From Nocardia australiensis (GTDB taxonomy: Bacteria; Actinomycetota; Actinomycetes; Mycobacteriales; Mycobacteriaceae): a stretch of DNA of 64,000 nucleotides. The notes beneath the pieces were generated by a model. The model saw only the letters and a list, made by a program, of their open reading frames with translations. It was not told where the DNA came from and searched no databases. The translations under genes were made by a program, and so were the position numbers. The stretch is taken from contig NZ_JAJFZM010000001.1 of assembly GCF_020733705.1 (NCBI RefSeq), positions 496,001-560,000 on the forward strand, written 5' to 3'. Positions 9,654 to 18,774 of the stretch are shown piece by piece; the first letter of the stretch is position 1; each line of letters begins with the position of its first letter.

Positions 9654-10621
9654 CCGCACCGACGCTGGAGATCCACCTGTCCGACGACGACCTCACCTCG
9701 GCGTTGCGGGCGGACGCCGGGCTCGGCCTCACCGCGGACCCGAAGTGGTTGCCGCCCAAATGGTTCTACGACGCACGCGGCAGCGAACTGTTCGAGCAGA
9801 TCACCGAGCTCCCGGAGTACTACCCCACACGCACCGAACGCGCGCTGCTGCAACGGGTGGTCGGCGACATCGCACGCACGGCCCGCGCCGATGTCCTGGT
9901 CGAACTCGGTGCGGGTTCGGCCGCGAAGACCCGGCTGCTGCTGACCGCGCTCACCGCCGAGGGCCCGTTGAAGACATATGTCCCGCAGGATTTTTCGTCA
10001 TCGGCGCTGCGGGCGGCGGCCGACCAGGTGGCCGTCGAATTTCCCGGACTCGGCGTGCACGGCGTGGTCAGCGACTTCACCGACACACTGCACAACCTGC
10101 CCGGCGGCGATCGCCGCATGATCGCGTTCCTCGGTGGCACCATCGGCAATCTGATTCCCGCCGAGCGCGCCGAATTCCTCAACAGTATCCACGAGGTGCT
10201 CGAACCGGGCGAGCAACTACTCATCGGCGCGGGCCTGGTCATCGATCCAGCCGTCCTCGTGCCCGCCTACGATGACGCCGCCGGTGTTACGGCCGAATTC
10301 AATCGGAATGTGTTGCTGGTGTTGAATAACCGCCTTTCGGCCGACTTCGTACCGGAGAAGTTCGAGCACGTCGCGATCTGGGATGCCGAGCGCGAATGGA
10401 TCGAAATGCGACTCGAGGCCACCGCCGACATGACCGTCACCGTCGCGGACCTCGACCTCACTGTGCGGTTCGCCCGCGGCGAGCAGATTCGCACCGAAAT
10501 CTCGGCCAAATTCCGGATCGAGGGCTTGAAGTCCGAACTCGCCACCGCCGGGTTCGCCACCGAAAACGTGTGGACCGACCCCGAACAGCGGTTCGCCGCC
10601 GTGCTGGCGGCGCGTACCTAG
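9650..10621 (+). CDS. egtD: EgtD, L-histidine N-alpha-methyltransferase
   Basis: A 323-residue SAM-dependent enzyme that trimethylates histidine to hercynine, the first committed step. Family features are LPPKWFYDARGSELFEQIT, TRTERALL, the SAM loop VELGAGSAAKTRLLL, FLGGTIGNL, and AEFNRNVLLVLNN for histidine binding. The C-terminal IRTEISAKF and WTDPEQRFA are also typical. ATGA overlap with egtC closes the operon. No terminator is obvious before the convergent TetR remnant 16 nt away. Confidence 0.95.
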   Translation: MTAPTLEIHLSDDDLTSALRADAGLGLTADPKWLPPKWFYDARGSELFEQITELPEYYPTRTERALLQRVVGDIARTARADVLVELGAGSAAKTRLLLTALTAEGPLKTYVPQDFSSSALRAAADQVAVEFPGLGVHGVVSDFTDTLHNLPGGDRRMIAFLGGTIGNLIPAERAEFLNSIHEVLEPGEQLLIGAGLVIDPAVLVPAYDDAAGVTAEFNRNVLLVLNNRLSADFVPEKFEHVAIWDAEREWIEMRLEATADMTVTVADLDLTVRFARGEQIRTEISAKFRIEGLKSELATAGFATENVWTDPEQRFAAVLAART

Positions 10622-10637
10622 AATCGCTGTAATCGGT

Positions 10638-10940
10638 TCAGCCGAGATGTAATTCGATCACACGGCTGACAAGGGAAGGCACGTCGGCCGCCGGTCCGAC
10701 GAGCCGGAGGCTGCGGTTGGCCTGCAGCGTGGCGATGCCGTGCAGGTTCGTCCAGAGAGCGATCGCCCGGCCCTCGGTATCGATGGGGCCGGTGCCCGCC
10801 GGGGCGCTCTCGCGCACGAGTGTGGTGAACCGCTCGAAAAGCGGCAAGGTGATCGAACGCAGGTTCTCGCCGGAACCCTCGAGTAGGTCGTGGCGGAACA
10901 TCAGGGTGAAACGTGAACTGGCCGCGCGGTCGGGCCGTTG
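10638..10940 (-). pseudogene. C-terminal remnant of a TetR-family regulator (DNA-binding domain lost)
   Basis: The open frame encodes about 100 residues: RFTLMFRHDLLEG, then FERFTTLVRESAPAG and ALWTNLHGIATLQANRSLRLVG. This resembles the ligand-binding half of TetR proteins with a WHG-like C-terminal domain. A TAG at 10941-10943 closes the frame upstream, and no helix-turn-helix is found in any frame up to pth. An internal ATG at 10901 would give only 87 residues. The remaining 10944-11167 shows no coherent coding in either strand. It is convergent with egtD, so it may once have been a local regulator. Confidence 0.6.
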
Positions 10941-11167
10941 CTATGTCGATCGCTACGCGGCCACCTTTTCCGGCACCGCATCGAACCACTAACCAGGGCT
11001 TGCGGGTCTGAGTGAGGTTGTCGCCCTTGCCGAACGCGAGGACCCGCACCGGAGCGATACCGGCAGTCGGGAGTCGGCCGCGTTGATCAGGGCAGGTGAA
11101 CGGCGGTGGCGGAGTTCGCTTTTCCCGCTGAACCCGTTGCGCACGGGGGGAATCGGCGCGGAAGCCA

Positions 11168-11749
11168 TCAGTGCAGCTGATTCTGCGCGGTCTCCAGACC
11201 GACCCGCAACAGGAGTTCGACGGCATCCGCGGTCTGCTCGACGATCACCGGAACTTCCTTACGCTCGGGCGAGGAGAACGGTTTGAGCACATAATCCGCG
11301 GGATCCTGGCGGCCGGGCGGACGCCCGATACCGAATCGAACCCGCAGGTAGTCCTTGGTCGTCAAGGCGCTGGAGACCGATCGCAGGCCATTGTGCCCGC
11401 CCTCGCCACCGCCCCGCTTGAGCCGCACCGACCCGAACGGCAGATCGAGTTCGTCGTGCACCACGATCACCTCGGTCGGCGGCACGGAAAAGAATCTGGC
11501 CAGCGCGGCGACCGGACGACCCGACAAATTCATGAACGAGCGCGGCTTGGCGATCAGCACCTGACGGCCGTCGAGCCGGGCCTGTAGCAGGTCAGCGCCG
11601 GATTTCTTGTGCACGGCAAAACGGCCGCCGACGCGCTGCGCGAGCACGTCGGCGACCAGAAAACCGACATTGTGCCGGGTGCGCTCGTATTCGGGACCTG
11701 GATTACCCAGTCCGACAACGAGCGCCGGCCCGGTCGACGATTCGGTCAT
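11168..11749 (-). CDS. pth: Peptidyl-tRNA hydrolase
   Basis: A 193-residue Pth that recycles peptidyl-tRNAs released prematurely. The signature [20 protein letters not shown] carries the catalytic His and the substrate-binding Asn. Later motifs are [24 protein letters not shown] and [12 protein letters not shown], all intact. Length matches the family. It sits 37 nt downstream of rplY on the same strand, the standard actinobacterial rplY-pth pair (Rv1015c-Rv1014c). Confidence 0.96.
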   Translation of the reverse strand: MTESSTGPALVVGLGNPGPEYERTRHNVGFLVADVLAQRVGGRFAVHKKSGADLLQARLDGRQVLIAKPRSFMNLSGRPVAALARFFSVPPTEVIVVHDELDLPFGSVRLKRGGGEGGHNGLRSVSSALTTKDYLRVRFGIGRPPGRQDPADYVLKPFSSPERKEVPVIVEQTADAVELLLRVGLETAQNQLH

Positions 11750-11786
11750 GAAGTAAACCGACCCGTGGGAGTAGTTCGGCGCTGCG

Positions 11787-12380
11787 TTATTCGGCGGACC
11801 CCGACTCGGCGGCTTCCTCGGTCTCCTGCGCGGAGGCCGGGGCGGCGATGATGTTGACGATCAGCGCCTCGGTATCACCGGCGAGGGTAACGCCCGCGGG
11901 CAGCTCGATGCCACCAGCGGTGATCTGGGTGCCGGCCGCGATGCCCTCGATGGAGACCTCGATGGACTCGGGCAGCTTGGTCGCGTCGGCCTCGATCGAC
12001 AGCGTGGTCGTCTCCTGGGTCACCAGGGTGCCGGGGGCGGCTTCGCCGGACAACACGACCGACACGTCGGCGGTGACGCGCTCGCCGCGTTTGATGATCA
12101 GCAGGTCGGCGTGCTCGATGTAACGGCGAATCGGGTGCACGACAACGGATTTGGTCAACGCGAGCTGCTTCTTGCCGTCGATGACGAGGTTCAGCAGCGC
12201 ATTGGTGCCGTGCTCGCGCAGGATGGCGGCGAACGCCTGGGCGTTGACCGACAGATGCTGCGGGTCGGCGGCGTGGCCGTACAGCACGGCGGGGACGTTA
12301 CCCGAACGACGGGTACGGCGGGCGGCGCCCTTGCCGAACTCCGTGCGTACGGCGGCTTCGAGAACGTTGGCGTCGGACAT
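11787..12380 (-). CDS. rplY: 50S ribosomal protein L25 / general stress protein Ctc
   Basis: A 197-residue long-form L25 (Ctc). The N-terminal 5S-rRNA-binding domain shows [21 protein letters not shown] and [13 protein letters not shown]. It is followed by the TL5-type C-terminal beta domain ([31 protein letters not shown]). The last ~20 residues are acidic and Ala/Glu-rich. It binds 5S rRNA in the large subunit. It heads the rplY-pth unit and is divergent from prfC across 322 bp. Confidence 0.95.
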   Translation of the reverse strand: MSDANVLEAAVRTEFGKGAARRTRRSGNVPAVLYGHAADPQHLSVNAQAFAAILREHGTNALLNLVIDGKKQLALTKSVVVHPIRRYIEHADLLIIKRGERVTADVSVVLSGEAAPGTLVTQETTTLSIEADATKLPESIEVSIEGIAAGTQITAGGIELPAGVTLAGDTEALIVNIIAAPASAQETEEAAESGSAE

Positions 12381-12702
12381 GACTTGATCTACTCCCTACG
12401 GCTGTTCCAGGCTTGTCAACAATGGTCGCCAGGGACCGCTTTCGCCCTGGCTCAGTTGGTCTACTCGTCGGGCGAAGACCGAACGAGGACGGCCGGAAGC
12501 CGAGCCGCGTCGATCACGGTGAACGCATCAGGTCTGCGGTCACCCTCGCCGAGACAACCCGAACACCATAACGCAGTGGTCATGCACCGCTTCAATCGGG
12601 TGGTCAAGGCGGCGACCGCTTGCCGGTCGCTCGAACGTCACGGCGTGTCGAGCCGCGGTTACCCAGGTCGCGTACGCTGGACCGGTTGCCGATCGGTCGT
12701 CT
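12381..12702 (+). promoter_or_regulatory. Divergent control region of rplY and prfC
   Basis: These 322 bp hold no supported gene. They must carry the promoters of rplY (left) and prfC (right). One 7-bp inverted repeat (GCCAGGG at 12428-12434 with CCCTGGC at 12445-12451) lies in the rplY leader and could fold in its mRNA. No match to a named riboswitch was recognised. Confidence 0.4.
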
Positions 12703-14364
12703 GTGAAAGGGTTGTTTGAGTTGACCGCCTCCACTGAGGGTGTCGTCGCGCCCACTCCGCGCGGATTGCCCGCCGAGACCGCCCGGCGCCGCACCTTCGC
12801 GGTGATCTCCCACCCGGACGCCGGCAAATCGACGCTCACCGAGGCGCTCGCACTGCACGCGAAGATGATCTCCGAGGCGGGCGCGATCCACGGCAAGGCC
12901 GGCCGCCGCTCCACGGTCTCGGACTGGATGGAAATGGAGAAGGCGCGCGGCATTTCGGTCAGTTCGACCGCACTGCAGTTCAATTACCGCGCCGCGGGCT
13001 CCGATGTCGACAACGTCATCAACCTGGTCGACACCCCCGGTCACTCCGATTTCTCCGAAGACACCTACCGGGTACTCACCGCGGTCGACGCCGCGGTAAT
13101 GCTGATCGACGCCGCGAAGGGCCTGGAGCCGCAGACGCTCAAACTCTTCCAGGTGTGCCGCCACCGTGGCATTCCGGTGATCACCGTCATCAACAAGTGG
13201 GACCGGCCGGGCCAGGCGCCGCTGGAACTGCTCGACGAAATCGACGAACGGATCGGACTCACCCCGACACCGCTGTTCCTTCCAGTCGGCATCGCCGGTG
13301 ACTTCCGCGGATTATTGCGGCGCGGACCCGATGGAACCGCGGTCGAATACATCCACTTCACCAGGACCGCGGGCGGCGCGACCATCGCACCGGAGGAATC
13401 GCTGAGCGTGGCATCCGCCGAGGCACGCGAGGGCGAGGCGTGGACCACCGCCACCGAGGAGAGCGAACTGCTCTCGGCGACCGGGCAGGATCACGACCAG
13501 GAACTGTTCCTCGCCGGTCAGACCTCTCCGGTCATCTACGCCTCCGCGATGCTGAATTTCGGTGTCCGGCAACTGTTGGAAACCTTGGTGACGCTGGCCC
13601 CGGCACCGGGCCCACGCGCGGATGTGGCCGGTAGCCCGCGCGACACCACCGACCCGTTCAGTGCCGTCGTGTTCAAGGTGCAGGCCGGTATGGACACCGC
13701 ACACCGCGACCGGCTCGCCTTCATGCGGATCGTGTCCGGTGAGTTCGAACGCGGCATGGTCGTCACCCACGCGCAGACCGGCAAACCATTCGCTACCAAG
13801 TACGCACTGACCGTATTCGGCCGCGAACGCTCCACCGTCGACACCGCGTATCCGGGCGACGTCGTCGGCCTGGTCAATGCGACCGCGCTGGCACCGGGGC
13901 ACACGCTGTTCGTCGACAGGAAAGTGGAGTTCCCGCCGATCCCGTCCTTCGCGCCGGAGCACTTCGCGGTGTTACGTGCCGAGAGCGCGGGCAAATACAA
14001 GCAGTTCCGCAAGGCCATCGACCAGCTCGATTCCGAGGGCGTGGTGCAGGTACTGCGCAACGACTTCCGTGGCGACGCCTCCCCGGTTCTCGCGGCCGTC
14101 GGCCCGATGCAGTTCGAGGTGGTCACCGCCCGGATGAAGGCGGAGTTCAATGTCGAGACGCGGATGGAGAATCTGGCCTACACCCTGGCCCGGCGCACCG
14201 ACGCGACGTCGGCGCCCGAGCTCGACCGGCAACGCGGTGTGGAAGTCTTCGCCCGCAGCGATGGGGCACTGCTCGCGCTGTTCAGCGATAAATGGCGGCT
14301 GCAATACATCGAGAAGGAATTCCCCTCCCTCACCCTCGAACCGTTGGTCGCCGCGGCGGACTGA
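12703..14364 (+). CDS. prfC: Peptide chain release factor 3 (RF3)
   Basis: A 553-residue translational GTPase that recycles RF1/RF2. The G1 loop SHPDAGKSTL, G2 region MEMEKARGISVSSTAL, G3 DTPGHSDFSEDTYR and G4 NKWDR are intact. They are followed by the RF3-specific YIHFTRTAGG stretch, beta-barrel domain II and the C-terminal domain with QFEVVTARMKAEFNVE. Three start candidates exist (GTG 12703, TTG 12712, TTG 12721). The GTG is kept because the later ones shorten a poorly conserved tail only. It is a single-gene rightward unit. Confidence 0.94.
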   Translation: MKGLFELTASTEGVVAPTPRGLPAETARRRTFAVISHPDAGKSTLTEALALHAKMISEAGAIHGKAGRRSTVSDWMEMEKARGISVSSTALQFNYRAAGSDVDNVINLVDTPGHSDFSEDTYRVLTAVDAAVMLIDAAKGLEPQTLKLFQVCRHRGIPVITVINKWDRPGQAPLELLDEIDERIGLTPTPLFLPVGIAGDFRGLLRRGPDGTAVEYIHFTRTAGGATIAPEESLSVASAEAREGEAWTTATEESELLSATGQDHDQELFLAGQTSPVIYASAMLNFGVRQLLETLVTLAPAPGPRADVAGSPRDTTDPFSAVVFKVQAGMDTAHRDRLAFMRIVSGEFERGMVVTHAQTGKPFATKYALTVFGRERSTVDTAYPGDVVGLVNATALAPGHTLFVDRKVEFPPIPSFAPEHFAVLRAESAGKYKQFRKAIDQLDSEGVVQVLRNDFRGDASPVLAAVGPMQFEVVTARMKAEFNVETRMENLAYTLARRTDATSAPELDRQRGVEVFARSDGALLALFSDKWRLQYIEKEFPSLTLEPLVAAAD

Positions 14365-14378
14365 GCGTTATCCCGCCG

Positions 14379-15197
14379 CTACGGTGCGGTACCGGGATCA
14401 CGTTCCACCGACGCGATGCCGTCTTCGCGAGCAATGAGACCCCAACGGCTCGAGGTAAGTCGCAAGCTCGGTAGATCGCTGAGCGAGAGCACCACCTCGT
14501 AGGTCCGCTCGTAGCCGGTGTGCGCGATACGCCAGCAGCCATCGGCGCAGAACACATAGCGATCGGTGTAGAAGGCCGCGCCGCGCAGCAACATATTGTG
14601 CGCGGGGATCAATACCGTGTCGGCGAGATACCAAGTGCCGGTGGCGGTATCACCGTCGACATCGATCTCCGGATGATCGCAGCGATGTTCGGTGATGACG
14701 TGCGGACCGAGGGTATTACGCATGAACGCCATGAACGCTTCGCGCGATTCGAACTGCAGGTATTCGCTATAGGTCGCGGTCGCCTCCGGCACCATAGTAT
14801 CGGCGAACACGTCCCACGATTTGGTGTCGAGGGCCCGCAGATACCTGAACTTCAGCCGACTGATCGCGGCGACCGGATCAATCCCCCGGTCACTACGTGG
14901 TTGCCCACCGGCGTCCATCCCGACGTCGCCGCGCTCTCGCGCACCGGTGTCCATTCCGGGCTCACCGCGCTCCTGCTCACCGGTGTCCATCCCCGGGTCG
15001 CTACGCTCCTGCCCAGCGGTGTCCATTCCCCGGTCGCTACGCTCCTGCCCACCGGCACCCATCCCCCGGTCGCTACGCTCCTGCCCACCGGCACCCATCC
15101 CCCGGTCGCTACGCTCCTGCCCACCGGCACCCATCCCCCGGTCGCTACGCTCCTGCCCACCGGTGTCCTGGTCCATACATTCAACAATCCCATTCAA
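14379..15197 (-). CDS. SnoaL/NTF2-like protein with an N-terminal 12-residue tandem-repeat extension
   Basis: The 272-residue frame has two parts. Residues ~110-272 form an NTF2-like cone fold of the SnoaL_4 type (AAISRLKFRYLRALDTKSWD, then HPEIDVDGDTATGTWYL and AAFYTDRYVFCADGCWRI), often a small-molecule isomerase, dehydratase or binding domain. Residues ~13-108 are about eight tandem copies of a 12-residue GGQERSDRGMGA-type unit encoded by a 36-bp minisatellite. Each unit carries a Met codon, so the real start could be any of them. The ATG at 15197 is the most upstream one and has no convincing ribosome binding site. Confidence 0.7.
   Translation of the reverse strand: MNGIVECMDQDTGGQERSDRGMGAGGQERSDRGMGAGGQERSDRGMGAGGQERSDRGMDTAGQERSDPGMDTGEQERGEPGMDTGARERGDVGMDAGGQPRSDRGIDPVAAISRLKFRYLRALDTKSWDVFADTMVPEATATYSEYLQFESREAFMAFMRNTLGPHVITEHRCDHPEIDVDGDTATGTWYLADTVLIPAHNMLLRGAAFYTDRYVFCADGCWRIAHTGYERTYEVVLSLSDLPSLRLTSSRWGLIAREDGIASVERDPGTAP
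14872..15158. repeat. 36-bp tandem repeat (about 8 units) inside the NTF2-like gene
   Basis: Three units at 15051-15086, 15087-15122 and 15123-15158 are identical. Units further left (15015, 14979, 14943, 14907, 14872) become progressively more divergent. Because 36 is a multiple of three, frames stay open on both strands across the array. This polar decay is typical of a minisatellite growing at one edge. The leftmost unit is about 1 bp short and grades into the conserved domain. Confidence 0.9.
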
Positions 15198-15289
15198 AGC
15201 CGCTGGACTCCGGGATTTGCCAGATTTGTATCAGATTGCTATCACCGCGCTACACAGGCAGTGGCGTCGCAACCTGGACAGCTGCCGGA

Positions 15290-16168
15290 TCAGCCGCCGA
15301 TCGTGAAGCAGATCCGGCAGAAATCCGCACCGAACTCGGTCAGCCGCAGACTCTTGCGGACGATCTTCGGCGCCCGGCCCGCCTTCTTCAGCGCCGCCTC
15401 CACCTCCGGCTGCACCTCCAGCACCATGTAGCGGCTGAGCACCACCGGATCATCGGAGGTCAATGTCAAACCGAGACGGTTGAGGTTGATCAGATAGGTG
15501 CGCGCCCGGTCTGGATAGCGCACACCCGCCTGTTCCGGTACCGAGGTCAGGTCCCCGGTGACCAATTCAGAGCCGATACCCAGCGGCCGATTGGTCCGCA
15601 CATCGACCGAGGGCTGTGCGCCGTTGAGCGCCATGAACCGCAGAATGCGCGCCTCGTCCGGCGCCAGTTCGTCGAGGATCCGGTCGTAGGCCGGATGCAC
15701 ATCCTCGGAGAAGTAGACATCCGCCGAACGCGCGAGCAACGCGTCACCACGGCGGCGCAACTCCTCGACGGACGTCGAATGCAGCGGCGCCCCGAGCGCC
15801 ACCGCATGCTGGGCCGCCGGGCCGCTGGAAGTCGGTACATAGCTGACGATTTCGCGCACCGACCCCTCGGTGACGCCCAGCGCGCTGCGCGCGATCGACC
15901 GCAACGCATTGCCGGTCCGCTCGGCGATATCCGCTGACGACTCGCCATCCAGCGCAGCCTGCGTGATCTCCTTTGTCACCTCATAGGAGGTGTTCACCGC
16001 CCACTGACTGCCACGCACCACTGTGCCCGCCGCGAGCCCTGCCGCACGGAACACACCGCGAATCAGCCGCGCCTCATTGCTGATCTGCCGCTGTTCGACA
16101 TCTGAGCCGCGCTCCACAGCGCGGGAACCGGCCCGGGTCACGTCCTGTCCGGTCCTGTCGTCTGCCAC
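15290..16168 (-). CDS. Abi-alpha/DUF4393-like protein, paralogue 1
   Basis: A 292-residue protein if started at the GTG at 16168, which has GGAG 6 nt upstream; an upstream GTG at 16210 lacks one. The N-terminal third is polar, followed by amphipathic Ala-rich helices (RGVFRAAGLAAGTVVRGSQW). The conserved C-terminal half has LAPDEARILRFMALNGAQPSVD, YLINLNRLGL and the closing LRLTEFGADFCRICF. It matches the protein at 17842-18753 block for block. I recognise it as Abi-alpha/DUF4393-like, a family named for abortive infection but with unproved function here. It is divergent from the DUF445 gene. Confidence 0.7.
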   Translation of the reverse strand: MADDRTGQDVTRAGSRAVERGSDVEQRQISNEARLIRGVFRAAGLAAGTVVRGSQWAVNTSYEVTKEITQAALDGESSADIAERTGNALRSIARSALGVTEGSVREIVSYVPTSSGPAAQHAVALGAPLHSTSVEELRRRGDALLARSADVYFSEDVHPAYDRILDELAPDEARILRFMALNGAQPSVDVRTNRPLGIGSELVTGDLTSVPEQAGVRYPDRARTYLINLNRLGLTLTSDDPVVLSRYMVLEVQPEVEAALKKAGRAPKIVRKSLRLTEFGADFCRICFTIGG

Positions 16169-16534
16169 GTCGTACTCCGATGTATTGCCCAGGTGAACGA
16201 TTCCGCCCACAGATTATTGCCCGACTGCCTCTCAGGTATTCCTGACGCGCCAGTTGTGGGCCACCACTCACGACCGGCCCCGCCGCCGGACGGACCTCCC
16301 GAACACCCGCAGCTGACGCGAGTGGGAGGTGGTGGTGGTCATTGTCTCCGCTTCCCGTGGCCAGTACGACATCGTGGACACCTACTGTGACTGACGCCTC
16401 AGACAGAATAGTGTGGTCCGGCGCACTCGAAGTGGACCACCTTCCCTACCTCACAGTAAGGTCCAGTCGCCGACAGGATGCTACTTTGAGGTCCCGGTGA
16501 GCGGCGATCACCGATATATCGGCAGGAGGGTGTC
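16169..16534. promoter_or_regulatory. Divergent control region between paralogue 1 and DUF445 gene
   Basis: These 366 bp carry no supported gene and must hold both promoters. A 7-bp inverted repeat, GTGGTCC at 16413-16419 and GGACCAC at 16434-16440, lies about 100 bp upstream of the DUF445 start and could be an operator. AGGAGGG at 16524-16530 is the DUF445 ribosome binding site. Confidence 0.45.
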
Positions 16535-17851
16535 GTGTTGGAGAGTGTGTTCCACCCGTCCATCGTGTTGGAACTGATTACGATTCCACTCTTTACCGGC
16601 ATCATCGGCTATATCACCAACTGGACCGGCGTGCTGATGTTGTTCCGGCCGATCGCGTTCCACGGCGTTCGACTTCCGGGCTTGCGTGCATTGTTTCCGT
16701 TCCTGCCCAAACGAATTCAGGTATTGCCGCTGCTGAGCTACGACGGCAGGATCGGCTGGCAGGGCATCGTGCCCTCACGCGCGGACAAGATGGCGAGCAT
16801 TGCCGTCGACAAGGGGCTCGCGAAACTCGGTAGCGTCGCCGACTTCTATCGAGAGATAGAACCGGATGCGCTCGCGGAACATTTGACGAATATCGCCGAG
16901 GACCGGATCCACGACATCGTCGAGGAAATCCTGCGCCGCGAGCACCCCCAGCTCTGGTACAACCTGCCGACCCAGGTGCGCGACATGGTGCACGACCGGG
17001 TCAGCCAGCAGCTGCCGGACATTCTGCGCGAACTCACCGAGGAACTCGGCGCGAATATCGATCAGCTACTCGACGTCAAGCAGATGGTCATCCGCTATTT
17101 CCAAGCCCGCCCACAACTGCTCAATCAACTGTTCCAGGTACTCGGCGCCAAGGAACTGCGGTTCATGCAGAACTTCGGCTTCTATTTCGGCGCGCCTATG
17201 GGTGCGGTGCTCGTCGGCATTCTGCACCTGACCCATTGGTCCACGCTGGCGGTGCTGCCGATCGGCGGCATCATTATCGGCTGGATGGTCAACTGGGTCG
17301 GTATCAATATGATCTTCGCACCCGCCTATCCGAAGTGGTGGTGCCCCTGGCGGCAGGGCCTGCTGATCAAGCGGCAGGACGAAATCACCTCGGGTTACGC
17401 CGAATTGGTTTCCACTCAGGTTGTGACGGTCGCCAATATCGGCGACGAACTGCTAAACGGCCCGCGCTCGGACCGAACGATGCAGATGCTCGAGGACACC
17501 CTGCGCCCGGCCGCCGATCGCGCGCTCGGACCGGCCCGCTCCGCGGTGAAGTTCGTGATCGGCAGCCGCGAATACGACGCACTGCAGTCGACGTTCACCA
17601 GCGAGGCCATGAACATCGCACCGATCGCTTTCGCCGATCCCGAGTTCAACGTCCGTCAGGGCCAGCAGATCAACGAATACATCTCCAAGCAAATGTCGGC
17701 TCTATCGCCGAACGATCTGGTCGACATGCTGCGATCGGCGATCAAACAGGACGAATGGCTGCTTTTCGTCCATGGCGGCGCGCTGGGACTGCTGGCCGGA
17801 TACGCTCATATCCTGATCTTCGGGACGGGAGTAGCAACGACATGGTGGTGA
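16535..17851 (+). CDS. DUF445 family membrane protein
   Basis: A 438-residue protein with the two DUF445 hallmark segments. The N-terminal one is TGIIGYITNWTGVLMLFRP, and its internal repeat is GIIIGWMVNWVGINMIFAP at about residue 245. Each is a hydrophobic helix ending in an Asn-containing turn. A third hydrophobic helix closes the C-terminus (LGLLAGYAHILIFG). The long region between the first two (about 85-215) is charged and helical (AEHLTNIAEDRIHDIVEEI), probably extramembranous. GTG 16535 follows a strong AGGAGGG. The stop overlaps the next gene by 10 nt, so they form an operon. Function unknown. Confidence 0.85.
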   Translation: MLESVFHPSIVLELITIPLFTGIIGYITNWTGVLMLFRPIAFHGVRLPGLRALFPFLPKRIQVLPLLSYDGRIGWQGIVPSRADKMASIAVDKGLAKLGSVADFYREIEPDALAEHLTNIAEDRIHDIVEEILRREHPQLWYNLPTQVRDMVHDRVSQQLPDILRELTEELGANIDQLLDVKQMVIRYFQARPQLLNQLFQVLGAKELRFMQNFGFYFGAPMGAVLVGILHLTHWSTLAVLPIGGIIIGWMVNWVGINMIFAPAYPKWWCPWRQGLLIKRQDEITSGYAELVSTQVVTVANIGDELLNGPRSDRTMQMLEDTLRPAADRALGPARSAVKFVIGSREYDALQSTFTSEAMNIAPIAFADPEFNVRQGQQINEYISKQMSALSPNDLVDMLRSAIKQDEWLLFVHGGALGLLAGYAHILIFGTGVATTWW

Positions 17852-18753
17852 CGGAACCCGACGGCGACGACCAGCAGGCCTCCGGGCCTCCTGAATCGGT
17901 CCGGCCCCAGCCGAGCACGGCGTCGACGGAGATCACGAGACGGTCCGTCACCGAAATCGAACTCACCGCTGAAACCCCAACGCGAACAAGGAAACCCGGT
18001 TCAGCGCGCAAGACCGTCCGGGCTGCCACCGGCATCGCGCGGGTGGCCGTGACGGCCGTTTCCGATGTGGCCGCGTGGAGTATCGACACCGCGCTCGGCG
18101 TCGGCGCCACCGTTGTCCGTGGCAGCGCCGCGGGTACGCCGCCGCGCGAGGTCCTCGCGGCGGCGGAGGCCGAGGTACGCGAGGCAATACGCCGGGCGCT
18201 GCGGATACCCACCGTCCCCGAACCACCCGATCCGGCGGCACTGCCGACACTGCGCGAACAGGGAGCCGCACTGCTGCGACTGTCGGCGAGCACGCATGGC
18301 GAGCCCCAGGAAACCCACCCCGCCTTCGCGCGAATGCTCGCCGACCTGACACCCGACGAGGCTCGCGTCCTACGATTCCTGCACCTCGACGGGCCACAGC
18401 CCTCGATCGATATCCGCACCGGTCGCCCGCGCGGCCTCGGCGCCGAGCGCGTCATGTCCGGCCTCAATCTGATCGGCGAACACGCGGGACTGCGCTTCCC
18501 GAACCGCATCCAGCAGTACCTGCCCAATCTGCGCAGACTCGGGCTCATCGAGTTCGTCAAAGAACCTGTCGGCAACCCGAATCGGTACCAACTCCTCGAG
18601 GCGCAGTCGCCCGTGCGGGAGGTACTCAAGCGGTCCGGCTTCGGGACCAAAGTGCACTACCGCAGTATCGCCCTCACCGGTTTCGGCGCCGACTTCGTCC
18701 AGACCTGCTTGCCGGTGGTTATTCAGGATGGCAGGGCGTCAGGCACCAGCTGA
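17842..18753 (+). CDS. Abi-alpha/DUF4393-like protein, paralogue 2
   Basis: A 303-residue paralogue of the gene at 15290-16168. The shared C-terminal half reads LTPDEARVLRFLHLDGPQPSID, QQYLPNLRRLGLI and the closing IALTGFGADFVQTCLP. The N-terminal ~80 residues are polar Thr/Glu-rich, then Ala/Val-rich helices (VAVTAVSDVAAWSIDTALGV). ATG 17842 overlaps the DUF445 stop; GTG 17848 would give the common GTGA overlap. Coupled translation suggests a complex with the membrane protein. Confidence 0.7.
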   Translation: MVVTEPDGDDQQASGPPESVRPQPSTASTEITRRSVTEIELTAETPTRTRKPGSARKTVRAATGIARVAVTAVSDVAAWSIDTALGVGATVVRGSAAGTPPREVLAAAEAEVREAIRRALRIPTVPEPPDPAALPTLREQGAALLRLSASTHGEPQETHPAFARMLADLTPDEARVLRFLHLDGPQPSIDIRTGRPRGLGAERVMSGLNLIGEHAGLRFPNRIQQYLPNLRRLGLIEFVKEPVGNPNRYQLLEAQSPVREVLKRSGFGTKVHYRSIALTGFGADFVQTCLPVVIQDGRASGTS

Positions 18754-18774
18754 GCACAGCGGCGGTTGCCTGAA

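Noticed and set aside
10944..11167. Frame with VLAFGKGDNLTQTRKPWLVV before pth
   Set aside because: Not continuous with the TetR remnant and no family match I can name; may be debris.
14872..15158. Regularly spaced 36-bp repeats suggestive of a CRISPR array
   Set aside because: Units are contiguous with no spacers, grade from identical to divergent, stay in frame, and no cas genes are near.
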